A stretch of DNA of 64,000 bases from Gracilariopsis chorda (lineage: Eukaryota; Rhodophyta; Florideophyceae; Gracilariales; Gracilariaceae). The position numbers and the translations under genes were made by a program. The stretch's first letter is position 1. Every line of letters starts with the position of its first letter. Positions 45,402 through 55,853 of the stretch are shown in pieces. Below the pieces are notes generated by a model that saw only the letters and a list, made by a program, of their open reading frames with translations, was not told where the DNA came from and did no database searches. The stretch is from the NCBI GenBank assembly GCA_003194525.1, contig NBIV01000008.1:546152-610151 (forward strand), in the 5' to 3' direction.

Positions 45402-48400
45402 GCCCGCAACTTTGAAAGAGATGGTTTCAGTGGGTTTGTATGCCTGGGACACTGCGATGATGAGCGTCAAGAATGAAGGCGGGGAGGGGAATGAATCAGT
45501 CCCACTGCAGTCAGGAGCAAGTGTGAAGACTGTTCACAAAATAAAAGCTTCCGGGACAACTGCAAGACAAGTCAAGCACCTTCCCGCGGTTGCTGGTACA
45601 CCGTGGAGCATTTTGGTGGGCAAGGCGCCGGTGTAGAGCCTTGAGAGCAGTGGAGAGGCTCCCGTGAAATCCCTTCAGGGCGGTGGAGGAACATCAAGAT
45701 CTCTCGGGGACGGCTCTGGAAAACGAGAAGGCCCTGAAGGAGGAGCAAGCTCCAATGATGACGTCATAGGTGTGCCTCTACTCTCCAGGAACGATCTCGA
45801 TCCGGAGGAGAGGATTTTATATGATGACGGTGATGATGTTCCCTCGGAAGAGGTGGATAACAGTTTGGGGGTCCTAGAAATCAATCGAGATGATTATAAT
45901 CAGCACAATTGCGTAATAGATATCCACAATATTCGATTTCCGAAGAAGATGGTTCGTTCGAAGAATGACAACATCTTCGAGATACTTCGAACAAAATGAG
46001 GAAATTCGGATGGCTCCCTTCTCTTGGGTTGAACGCAGAGGCCCTGTTGGAGAATGTGCCAGTGCGTGACGCTATTGATGCGAGTAGGGGTTTCATCCTT
46101 CCTGTAGTTTTGGTGGACGGCTTCCATCGACTGAGTGTTCTACTGGACCTGGAGTAGGGAGGTGCATAATGGCCACGAATTACTGCTCGTTTGAACTTCA
46201 TGCTTTGAGATCGGAAAGACGGGCGGAGAATGACCTTGAATGAGGTATTGTGGCTGTGGAACACGTTGAATGATATGAGCTCCAATGTTCTGGTGATGTC
46301 CTTCTCAGATAAAATTCATATTTCCGTTTCGTTTATTCCTAATGGCGTAGAACAGGACAGGTTTGATCTTTCAAAGCTTAAAACAAGCTAAATCACGGGG
46401 TGGTTATGGAACAGTGAGACAAAGGGGAAAGAATGGATCATACGTCATTTCAATCGTTATTCTGCTCTTGCTCTGAAGTTTGCGTGGAATCCCGGTCTGT
46501 TAGAGTTCTTCGATGGGGTGTGGGAGGAGACGCCTCAAATTGGGATCAATCATGTGTCTAGTGATATTCTGCTCGGATTTTCAGGGGATAAGTTTCCTTC
46601 TACTATCCAATGTCTACAGGCGCTTGTTTGAGTGAACTCAGCGGCCATTGTGAAGATAGGACCATTTGAGGGTTTCCGAAAGTACTTCTCCGACTGTGCT
46701 TCTAGATCCTATGACTTTGTAGTGAGCAGGAAAGTTCTATGAAGGAGAAAAAGAATGTGTAGGAAGTGATGAATACTAAGGCTACGATCGAAGATTCTAA
46801 GCAGGCTGTGTTAAATTATATCCTATCTCGTCTGGGAAAGTGATACACGAAAGGAAAACGCAGTTCACTGGAGTACAGAGTGAGTGATAAGGTGAAAGAG
46901 GTTCGTAGGACATTTTACAGCGCTCTCCCCGGAATGCAGGGACAAGATAATACTGCTGCTTCTCACTCTGCGGCCGATTTGGAGGTGATGGAGTTGCTTG
47001 GAATGAATGAAGAAGCTGCCCAGGAGCCTCAGAACGCTGACCAGGAACGTCGAAGAAGTAAGCGAATCTCTAAAAAACGTAGAGTGGTGCTTCTGGATGA
47101 AGATGAAGATGAAGATTGAGTTGATTATGAGCCATCGGTTAAGAGGCAGAAAGGATTGAATCGTAAGAGGACTGAACCTGGTTTGAAGCGACCTGGCTTT
47201 GGTATCTCTCAGGAGGTGGTGGAAGTGCTGCGTACTATGGAAAAGAGAGATTTGAAGAGGTGGTCGACAGCACAGGATATCATTGTCCTCGAGTCAAGCG
47301 AGGATGAATCCCAGGAGGACTTTGTGGATGATGGTGAAGACGAGGCAGAGGAGCAGCAAACTGCAGGAAGCTTAGAGGATAAAAATCGTGAAAGGCTTCC
47401 AGCTGTCAAGTCCGCCAGGAAACCTGGCTATGGAAGCGGATAGGTCTTTGTTGGACCTGGTATACTAGTTGCCGAGTGGGTGGTCTGGAAGCGGAGATGC
47501 AGTGAAGCATCCCCATCCATGGATGCAGAGGATAAATCTGAGGAAGGACCATCGAGCGGAGTGCGTACCTCCTGATGACTTGTGAATGTTTCATCATGCT
47601 GTGTACTGGCGGGCGTCACGTAACATGCAAAAAGAGATGGTTACTATGAAACATGCGGTGCTGGGGGTGAAGATGCCGTCATTAGGAACTGCATCGAATG
47701 AAGCGGAAACATTGTGGATGGCCGCTTTTGAAAGAGAGGACTTGGCTCGTGTTTACTTTTCAAAAAGGAGAGTGGAGCTGTCGGAGAGAGGGTTTTGTGT
47801 GTTGAATAATTTGGGACAGATGAAGGCATGGCGAGTGAAGCTTCGAAAATGGGTCTGAAAATAGACGAAGATGTAATAGGAGAACTAATGGACTTCTTCG
47901 AACGCGACTTTGTTTCGCAACCGGATCTCACAAACGAAGCGAATCGTGTTTCCTGGAATATGATCATCAATGCAGGAGCTTTAGAGGATTTTAAGAAAGG
48001 TATCAAGGCAGTGGGCCGTTTCATCGCAGCCAAACAAGGGATTGCGGATAGAATTGAGGAGCTGGAAAACGGTGAGTTTCTTGCTCGGAAGAGAGCCATG
48101 TTAGATGCAAGACTTGGTCAGATTGCAGCGGCTCTGGGATTGCCTGAAGATGGAGCATTGTATGCTCCTCACAAGGCTGCCCGTATCCTTTGTACTGGAG
48201 AGGATTGTCCGAGGCAGGTGCTCCACACGGATTTCAGGGGTTTGACTGAGAATGACTGGTTGAGGAATGTGAACCCGGTGTACTTTGGAATGTCATCGGG
48301 ACCGGATGCGTTCATGATTTGGGGTTTTGAACGTTTTCATACTCTGACAACGACACAGGACAACTTGAAATAGCTTTCCGCGTCTATTATGATGCGGAAG

Positions 48401-48837
48401 TTCATGGTTCCACCGTTTTCTGTGTTTATTTGAGGAGGGGATGTATTTCATGCTGAGGTTGGGTATAATGATCCAATAGCGAAAGGCTATTGCATGCGAT
48501 GCCATATGTACTTTTACCCGAGGGATACAATCTCCGAGATGCAGGGCATAAGGAGAGCGGTTTCTGCTCTCCCTTTTTTTATCATTAACAGGACCGGGGC
48601 GATATATCTGAGGCACGAGAATGGGTAGAGGAGCGGGGAAATGAAGCTGCAAATACAGATGTAGTTATGCAAGAAGCCGAAAGGGAGAATTCGTCGGATG
48701 GGGAGTACGATGAGTATATACTGAAACGAGTGGAAATGAACACTGATGGAGATTATAAGCAGGAAGATGGCGATGAGATTGAACTGGTTCCTAAAGGAGG
48801 AGAGGGTCTGATAGGTGGGGACGATGAAATTGATTGA
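45402..48837 (+). pseudogene. ParB-like domain plus 2-oxoglutarate/Fe(II) dioxygenase protein
   Basis: The frame emerges from the gypsy A insertion point. It is Gly/Ser-rich, then acidic (45664-45999), and shifts frame in an A-run at 45995. The region CVIDIHNIRFPKKMVRS, GWLPSLGLNAEALLENVPVR and VVLVDGFHRLSVLLDLE resembles the ParB/sulfiredoxin fold (ID..I......G...P..v.DG.HRl). MTLNEVLWLWNTLNDMSSNV and more follow to about 46740, through several stops. A linker (46739-47579) carries a basic nuclear-signal-like RRRSKRISKKRRV and acidic runs. The C-terminal domain (47828-48559) has LHTDF (His 48224, Asp 48230), MVPPFSVFI...GDVFHAEVGY (His 48449) and MRCHMYFYP (Arg 48497), the metal- and 2OG-binding set of a dioxygenase. 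An acidic tail runs from 48592 to TGA 48837. In total it is about 1,100 residues, dead by stops. Substrate unknown; oxidation of DNA bases or histone residues is plausible given the ParB-like domain. Confidence 0.65.
48560..48591 (+). other. Possible 32-bp intron
   Basis: Between the dioxygenase core and the acidic tail, the sequence starts GTTTCTGC, runs through CCCTTTTTTT and ends ATTAACAG. Removing exactly these 32 bases joins the upstream frame to the downstream frame in phase zero. A GT start, a pyrimidine tract and an AG end look like an intron, though it is very short. An ordinary frameshift is the alternative in an already broken gene. Confidence 0.35.
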
Positions 48838-49829
48838 TAATGATAAGTTAACTAGTGATATACGTTGGTTAAATACGGTCATTGCTTTTGGATCTCTATA
48901 GTGAGTCTTTATAGTGAATGGGAGAGGTTTACTTCGATGGGGACTACTTTTTGTGCAGCTTCGTTCGAATAATGCGTAATAGTGAAGAAATGATGTCTAC
49001 AAAGCTTTAGCTCTGTTATATTCCATAAAAAGAGGTCGAAAAGTATGAGAATAAAACTGGTGGATGGGTATTTTGGAGGGGAAAATGAAGAACGTTACAG
49101 TGGGCAACTCATATGAAAGACGAATGGATGTAAAATAGAATATGAGATTATGATTGAAGGTGCTTGTACGGTTCTGAAGGATCTTGTTGTTATAGCCAGC
49201 TACCCCGATCGACCACTCTGTTGATATCGAAAGTACTGGTTCTTTTCATACATTACTTTAGTGTGACGTGCATGATGTATGAAGAAGAGTGAAGACGGTG
49301 AATGCATTATCGTGTAGAGGTTCAAAGTATTGTTTTTTGTGTTTGGAAGGGGAAGGGTTGAGCAAATGAGAAGATGATATGTTGGGCATTTAAGCGATGA
49401 GAAAGTTGGTTCAAGTGAGGAGGTGGCACATTCATTAACGACTCTTGAACATTCATTCGCGACTCTTGAAGATTCATGTCATTTCAGAACACCCACACGC
49501 AGCATGACTACTATTTGCAGTTTTCGGTCAATGACTGCAAGACCCGTATACATGTGGACATCTTTCCACATGAGAGGGTGATGAGGTTTGATAAAGTACT
49601 TGAAATTCGGTATAACAAGGATACAGGGAAGGTTGTTGTGCGAAGGGCGTAAAGGTTGCTGACTGCAGGCGTTTTGGAGGATGTGACGAAGATATAGGAC
49701 GTTCTTGACGCTATACCATCGTATAATCATACCTTAACGAATGCAAACTTTTTGCACGTGCTGCACGGCAGTACACATTTAAAAGAGTATCTGGAGAGTG
49801 CTTCAAACCTTTCTAAAGCCCTGGACATA
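48838..49829. other. No gene assigned
   Basis: Intergenic, or the decayed start of the membrane-protein gene. Short plus-strand frames near 49,480-49,650 (FRTPTRSMTTICSF, YMWTSFHMRG) look weakly protein-like. A short repeat, CGACTCTTGAA..ATTC, occurs twice at 49439-49475. Confidence 0.3.
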
Positions 49830-50668
49830 CGTTAAGCTTTAATGCGTGGTACACATATGCGTTTATGTTTTCATCAGCCATTGGGGTTCTTTTTGGGGGT
49901 TTGAAACCAGTTTTGATGCCTTATGTGGTGGATGATGCTCGGATGTCTCCGAAGATGTTATTTGTGGTGATATTGGAGACGGGTTTTGCCTTTGCTTCTC
50001 TTCGATATTGTTTTCTCCCTGCATAGGAGGTATTTTGGTTCATTGCCCTTTGTGAATATGAGGGGAAGGGAAGGGATAGGAGGGTTTTCTGTGATTCGAA
50101 ACCGACTACTTGGATTCACAGTGGGAGGTCTGGTGCCGTTGAATGCTGGAATTTTTGCTACCTATCTTTTCTTGGGAACACCCATGTCGCTTAGAACGGA
50201 GATCAAGACTCTGTTGCATTTTTCAGTGGTGAGTTCATTTCTGGGGCTCTTTCATATGTTGCGGAGCGTCTGACGATGTTCTTAGTGAGTAAGGACAGCA
50301 TTAAAAATGAGATAGAGCTTCCATATTTGCAGAGAAGTATTGGTGAGCTGATTATGGGTGTGTGCGGGACTATATCCGGGGGTTTGAAGAAGGTGGTGGG
50401 GATAAAAGATGGTGCGGCTGCTATTAGGCTCTTTATTGGAAGTGTGTTCCCTGTGGTATTTACGTATTTGATATCTACATTTCTGAGGGAGACTTCGTTG
50501 CAAAATGCAAGGAAACTGGGGCCTGTAATAGAGAATATTACCTATTTTGTGTTGTTGCTTTTAGGTGTTGCTGTGAATATGTACTCAGAGTATAATTTTG
50601 AGAGGTATGTTGCGAGTCTAGGAGAGCAACCGAGGCCTTTTGGGTCTTGTTCTCGACCATCTCTTTAG
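49830..50668 (+). pseudogene. Polytopic membrane protein, unidentified
   Basis: The first frame (from about 49830, no ATG at the edge) gives hydrophobic segments YAFMFSSAIGVLFGGLKPVL and MLFVVILETGFAFASLRYCF, then a stop. The next frame to 50273 gives LLGFTVGGLVPLNAGIFATY and further hydrophobic residues. A third frame (50276-50668) gives ELIMGVCGTISGGLKKVVGI, LFIGSVFPVVFTYLIST and ENITYFVLLLLGVAVNMYSE, and closes at TAG. The three join into about 280 residues with some six membrane spans. I recognise no family. It lies downstream of the dioxygenase gene on the same strand within the cargo element. Confidence 0.45.
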
Positions 50669-50871
50669 ATAGCATTGTAGATCTATCTCTACATACTTAG
50701 GGCGACAGAGATGTAAAATGTCATTATAGATAGGAAGTTTCTGATTTTTGGTGAGACACGTGGTATGGCGGTGGGAAATGGCGCGAAGACGGTGGATTAA
50801 AAAAATGGGGATGGATAAGTAGTTGGAGTGTGCTCGCTTGGCGTTAGAGGGTTGGAAACGGGTGCACCATT

Positions 50872-51677
50872 GTGGTGGGGAGTGTGGTAGCCATTTGGAG
50901 CGAGTCCGTTAATGATGAGGAGCTCCTGGCGTTGTTGGATGAAGCGGAGAAGAAAGACGTCCCCGAGACGCCTCTGCAGGAGAAGAGGGATGAGAAAGGG
51001 CACGATGATGGTGAAAAGGGCGAGGGAAAGGCAGTTGTTGGGCTTGGGGAGCTTAGAGTTGGAAAGATGACGGGGGGAGATGGTGGGGAGGGAGGTGTGG
51101 GCAAGAGTGGTCGAGGAGGAGGGGTACGAAGAGGTGGAGGGAGATGAATGGATCAGTTTTACCGCAATGTGAAAGAACTGTTGAGGAGCGTGGGGGAGGG
51201 CTAAAAGAGCGTTTGGATGAGTGTATTTAGGAGGTTGTCGTGGAGATGTGAGGGATGGTTTTGAGTGCGTTGGAGGAAGGAGTGCCGATAGGTGCTGTGG
51301 CTGAGTTGCGTAGGAGGGCGAGGGAGGCTGGGGTGTGGGCAGAGCAGCACGTCGATGTGGTTGTGCCGTGTGTAAGAGAGAAACTGGGGAGGCTGTGGAA
51401 GGAGATTGAGGAGTTGCGAGGATGAGTTCTGGTGTTGGAGAAGTGGATTTTACTGGTGGATAGGGATGTGCATCTAGTCGAGGATATGCAGAAGAAGATG
51501 TATGCAGGTGGAGGAGAAGGTGGGATAGGAGGTGCTGTCGGGAGAGGATCTCCGGTTACTCCTGAAGGTCAAGGTGTTGTGAGAAGGAGGTTGCAGGAGA
51601 AGGGCGAAGGAGGGTTGGAGGGTAAGAGTCGGTTGAAGAGGATGCATGGAATGATGGGAGGGGGAGAGGAAGAATAG
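50872..51677 (+). pseudogene. Acidic/coiled-coil protein remnant
   Basis: The first frame (50872-51147) contains NDEELLALLDEAEKKDVPET followed by a Gly/Lys/Glu-rich tail. After a shift, a second frame (about 51230-51677) has LSALEEGVPIGAVAELRRRA, REKLGRLWKEIEELRG and VDRDVHLVEDMQKKMYAGGG, heptad-like and probably coiled-coil. It ends in Gly-rich sequence and stops at TAG. The plus strand is very purine-rich here, which favours such composition by chance, so I am cautious. It is the last plausible gene before the right end of the insertion. Confidence 0.35.
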
Positions 51678-51905
51678 TGATGTTTAGGAGTATGGTTGAG
51701 GCTGTTAGGACTACGGAGAAAATTTTGGAAGGGGAGAAGGATACGTGAATGGGTGGTATTGGAATCTGGTGCGTGGTACGTCAGGTGTATGAGAACGGAG
51801 ACAGCTGCCAGGTGAGATCCTCAGGATGAATTGGAGGTCAAACTAGGGCATTAGAAAGTTTGAAATTCAAAAGATGGAAATAAATATGTTAGTTTGGGTT
51901 GCGTG
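51678..51905. other. Short tail region before the hairpin
   Basis: No gene visible. Composition changes here from purine-rich to mixed. Confidence 0.3.
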
Positions 51906-51948
51906 CTCGAAATGGCGCTGGCCGTGGAGCGGCCAGCGCGATTTTGAG
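51906..51948. repeat. Strong hairpin near the right end of the large insertion
   Basis: Two 19-bp arms, beginning CTCGAAATGG and ending CAGCGCGATTTTGAG, are inverted around the 5-base loop TGGAG. The inner ten base pairs, GCGCTGGCCG against CGGCCAGCGC, are perfect and GC-rich; the outer nine have two mismatches. It stands about 215 bp from the right target duplication, in the otherwise non-coding end of the element. It could be a subterminal hairpin recognised by a transposase, or a transcription-end or recombination signal. Confidence 0.7.
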
Positions 51949-52163
51949 ATCTGTATCCAGCTTTTAGTGGAGAATGAACCTACTCCAAACCTGAAACTAG
52001 CGATGTGCAGCGCAGGTGACGGAAGGCTCGCAAAGATATGGAAGCGTGAATTCCAAAAAATGTTTTTTTAACTTGGCAAGCGCCGTAAACTAGCAGAATC
52101 TATTATTTTTGTAATATTTATGAGCTTTTCCCTAACAAACTTGCGATTTAGCAGCTCTATCTA

Positions 52164-52169
52164 GCATTC
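52164..52169. repeat. Target site duplication, right copy (GCATTC)
   Basis: Partner of 25191-25196. Immediately to its right the pol gene of chromovirus C resumes, read on the minus strand. Confidence 0.75.
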
Positions 52170-53469
52170 CGAGAACACTGACGAAGTACTGGGTTCTTGT
52201 TATAGCTTTCTTCAAAGACTCAAAACTCTCATTTCTGTTGTTGATTCCATTCGAACTCGGATTTTCCGCATAGATTGGTCAAAGGTTTTGATATTGGGGA
52301 ACAGTCCTTAGTAAATCTTAGGTAATATTTCACTAATCCGAGAAATGCCTGGTCGTTGGTTTTGGTTTTCGATGTCCTCCAATTCAAGATTGCATCAACT
52401 TTCTGAGCCTCAATGGATATTCCTTCTTCACTGACAATGTGTCCTAGGTACTCAATGTTTTTTCATGAACTCACGTTTTGTAAGCTTCCCGTAAAGTTTG
52501 TGCTTCTGCAGTGTGTGTAGTACACATCTGAGATGCTTCAGGTATGTCTCTTCGTTTATACTATAAATAAGACTTTCATCTAGATATACTGGGAAGAACG
52601 TATCTATCTACTATTTTAATACGCTATTCATCAGGCTCATGAAAGAAGCTGGTGCATTGGTAAGATCGTAGGGAACTACAAAGATTTCAAAGTGACCATA
52701 TCTTGTATGAAAGGCTGTTCTAAGAACTAACTAATCGGAATGCCTTCTTTGATGATAACCTAAACGAAGATCTACCTTCGAGAATATCATAGCTTTACTT
52801 AGCTGATTGAATATGGCATCAATCCTGAGTATAAAATAGCTGTCTTACACCGTTAGTTTGTTCAAGCCTCGTTAGTCTATGCATTGCCTTATTGAGCCAT
52901 CGTTTTCGACACGAGCAGTACGGGTACACCCCAAGGACTTGAGCTCCGTTGCGTCAAACTCTGTCGAAGTAGATTATCGAGTTGCTTACGCAGTTCTGTG
53001 AACTCTTTCTCCGACATTCGATATACCACTTTCTTTAGTAGTGCATATTCGGTAGTACTTCGATGTTAAAGTTTTTTTCTCGTTGTGGGGGTCGTCTTTT
53101 TGGGCTTTTAACCAAGAACAGATCTTTGTAATCACCTAAAAATGAATTTAGGTTTGGTTCTTCTACTTTGGTTTCTTCTGCTTTATTTTGTGGTCGTACA
53201 AGAACTTCAAATATGACGTTAGGGTTGTACTAATGGAGCCAGTTCTTTCCAATTATTTCGTCATATCCATACAGTGAGCAGATCGCGAACCGTCTTTTCT
53301 CTTTGATTTGTCCCATTTCTAATGTGACCCCTTCTTCTTCAGTCCCTTCTAGGACAGTAGGTGATCCGTTTCCGATTTCTGCTTGGTATTTCGTCTTGAC
53401 TGTTGGAATTAACACGAGCTTAACGAAAGATTTAGAAAGGTAGCTGATTTTGGATCCGTTATCAAGCAA
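52164..53469 (-). pseudogene. Chromovirus C pol, 5' half: protease and reverse transcriptase
   Basis: The protease piece at 53469-53230 starts LDNGSKISYLSKSFVKLVLI, where an active enzyme would have LDTGS/DSGA, so Asp-Asn replaces the usual Asp-Thr/Ser. RT follows: MSEKEFTELRKQLDNLLRQ near 53000, NDGSIRQCIDYRGLNKLTV (shift nearby), KVDLRLGYHQ and [20 protein letters not shown]. The catalytic box reads VYLDESLIYS, so the second Asp of YxDD is Glu. The thumb/connection part ends near 52170 with SKPLTNLCGKSEFEWNQ and a FESLKKAI-type stretch, at the insertion boundary. Stops and frameshifts are common. RNase H follows only at 25194. Confidence 0.85.
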
Positions 53470-53473
53470 CGCT

Positions 53474-55712
53474 TTACATCTTTTTCAGTTTACCCGTACT
53501 TGCGCAAGTACCAGTCCTGGCTGGGGCTGGTGCTTCAATGTTTGACGTGAGATTTGAAATTGAAAGTCTGTATTTCTTGTGATCTAATTTGGTACTCGCA
53601 TTTGGGTGCTCCGTGCGTTTTTCGACCTTAATATTAGTCGTGGAGATCTTGGTTGTCCCTATGGGTGCAATGGTTTTCATTGGAATTGAAGACATGTCGG
53701 TCAGTTTTTCGGGGAGTTTTTGGGCAACGGGGATCGGTTTCCCTATGCCCTGGTCCTCTGCAATGGAAACAAAGTCCGTGTTTGCGGTAGTGTTCGCCGG
53801 GTTCCTGGAGAAGCTTCTCTAACTTCAAGTTTTCAATCTTAATCTGTACAAGTCCGTCATTCTGCTGGTCGGCGCCTGCAGATCTGCCGAACCTACTGGA
53901 GCCCTCTTTTCTATACGCTGATTAAACTCTTTCTGCATCCTTCATGGCGTCTGTAACAGACTTCTATTCTTTGGTACAAAGTGCTTTCCAAATGAAGTTC
54001 TTCAGACCTCTTGTGTATCGATCCACTTGTCCTTCCATACCGATATTAGTAATATCGAGTATGATCTTCAAGAAGTCTTCATTCTACTGCTGGGCGTCTT
54101 TCATTGGTTTCTATTTGATCAGCATATCGCAAGCAAGTTTTTCTTTGTTCAAAAATCCGAAGCGAGTCTCCATACCATCAAGTGGCTCTTCGAGTGTGGT
54201 AAATTCTGTTCAATTCTTCGCTTGGGCGAGGTACCACTCGTGAGAAGCTCCATCAATATAGCTGAGTGCTACCGGAAGCACCTTCTCGTTTGACGTTACT
54301 TCAAGATAGTTTCTGACGTGACTGATACAGCTGTCAATATTCTGCTTCCCAGTAGACAAATGAGGCCTACTGATCTTTTGAGCAGATGAAAATTTTCGCT
54401 TCTAGAGCTAAGAAGAAGGGTAAGAGCAGACTCGAGCAATGTGATCTCCTGTTCGGCTTCTCTTTCGAGTCTTTCCATTCCCCCACTTGTATCTTCCAGC
54501 GCACGTCCAAGATTTTGGATGATATCATTTACGAAGGACTGTGGAGAGGGTGTGTTGTTGATTGAAGTGCTCGAAATTGCTTGGAATCAAGTGAAACAGG
54601 AAAAACTTGTCAAATGGGTCGAATTATTGCGCCAAAATTTTGGATCATGGCAATTATAATGAAGATGTTCTCAAAACCCTGCCAGAGTAAAAACGTACTA
54701 TGTTATCAAGTGGGTTTATGCCGCTCATCGAAGTTTCGAGGTCTTGCGTTTGAATCCCTTCGCTGTAAGACCGGGGAAGCCTATTGGAGTGGCTAAAGTA
54801 GAGTTTCTCGACTCTAGGGTACCAGGAGTTAAGAGATTGAGAAGATAGTAAGACCTGTACGGCTACTTCTCCCTTGACAAAGCTTGGTAGTCCAGGTGCA
54901 GCGGGAGCTGAAACACAGGCACAAAGGGTAGCCTAAAGGGTAGAAAGACCAATTTTTATTCTTCCACAAGAATGTGTTTACCCCCTCAAAATGGCCGTTC
55001 ACGTATCTCTGTTGACGTCTTTCTTCTTTTTCCTTGGCCAATCGATGCTTGTTACCCTTGTAGTCGTCTTTCTAATGCTTTTAATTGTTCAACGACGGTA
55101 TACGGCAAATATAACAACCTGGCTATGACGTTTTCGACACCACTTTGTTCTTGTGTTCGGCACCATGGAGGTGTTCTTCGAGTTTTGTGCGGCTGTTGAA
55201 GCGTAAATTGCAGTCGTCACACCTAGGTGTATGGAGGATATATCGAAGTGTACGCTTCCTCTGGCGCCAGATGCGATCTTTCGCCGCACGGCAAAGGTAG
55301 ATGTTTCCCACGTCACTGATCGGTAAGACACTTCAGTGGTTCTGATTGGCTGAGTCCTACGCTTGACTAATACGTTCGCCAACCGTGTGGACTCTTGCAA
55401 GATCGTCCACAACGGAGTCCTATTGAAGTTCTTGTGGGGCTTCTAGAATTTTGTCAACTGGCTCTGGAGATGGTGGTTGACTCCGAGGTATCTGGGGTCC
55501 AAACCAAAGGAGGTTATCGAATGGTTCTGGTGACGGCATCTGGGGCTCGAAGGAAGGTTGCGGTCAGCTACGGGGGTTCCAGGGTCTGCGAAGTCCTCGG
55601 GTGGTGGCGGCGGTAGTGTTGACGGTGGCTCGGAGGATACGTCGGTGTTGGTGTACACTGACAGCGAAAGTTGCGGTGACCTGGGTCGGAGTATTGAGCT
55701 CACTGGAAACAA
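53474..55712 (-). pseudogene. Chromovirus C gag with C2H2-like finger and zinc knuckle
   Basis: The probable start is at 55712, with a proline-rich N-terminus (SSEPPSTLPPPPPEDFADPG). A C2H2-like finger follows at about 55240-55170: CDDCNLRFNSRTKLEEHLHG followed by AEH. A coiled stretch is at 54478-54296. The capsid-like body runs between 54290 and 53890 (LPVALSYIDGASHEWYLAQA, DGMETRFGFLNKEKLACDML, DITNIGMEGQVDRYTRGLKN), matching the Retrotrans_gag domain. A zinc knuckle, CFHCRGPGHRETDPRC, is in 53828-53634, with six rather than four residues before the last Cys. Several frameshifts and stops. A C2H2 finger at the front of gag is unusual. Confidence 0.8.
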
Positions 55713-55837
55713 AAATTTGGCCAGAAATCAACAGTCAGTATGATCTGGATCTCTTTGGCTCATCCAAACTTGGGGGTTTTTGTGTAGCAATCCACCAAGG
55801 CTGGATGGTCACCAGTTTCAGGTAAGTGCAATACTTA

Positions 55838-55852
55838 CTTGCGAAGCCACCA
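55838..55852 (-). other. Primer-binding site of chromovirus C
   Basis: The minus strand reads TGGTGGCTTCGCAAG one base after the 5' LTR. It begins with TGG, as a tRNA-primed site should, and differs from the sites of elements A and B. The primer tRNA is not identified. Confidence 0.5.
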
Positions 55853-55853
55853 A

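Larger units (their letters stand above)
25197..52163. mobile_element. 26,967-bp insertion: candidate cargo-carrying DNA transposon with gypsy A nested inside
   Basis: The limits are set by the interrupted pol frame of chromovirus C and the GCATTC duplication. Subtracting gypsy A and one GAACC copy leaves about 16.3 kb. In order it holds a CACTA/Plavaka-like transposase (plus), an unknown gene (minus), a SET-domain gene (minus), another unknown gene (minus), a short repeat cluster, a ParB-like/dioxygenase gene (plus), a membrane protein gene (plus) and an acidic coiled-coil gene (plus). The transposase starts about 460 bp from the left end, as expected for a first gene. I see no clear terminal inverted repeat. 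The only hint is the exact 10-bp word GCTAGTTTAC at 25291-25300 and its inverted copy at 52085-52094. One element or several insertions at one site cannot be separated with certainty from one copy. Confidence 0.6.

Noticed and set aside
35527-48837. Reassigned TAG (glutamine) code, because several breaks are TAG where Gln would fit
   Set aside because: TAA and TGA also interrupt the same genes, frameshifts are common, and the same elements have lost catalytic residues; decay explains it better.
25197-52163. Polinton/Maverick interpretation, suggested by a 6-bp duplication and large size
   Set aside because: No DNA polymerase B, retroviral-type integrase, packaging ATPase or capsid gene outside gypsy A, and the ends do not start AG...CT with long inverted repeats.
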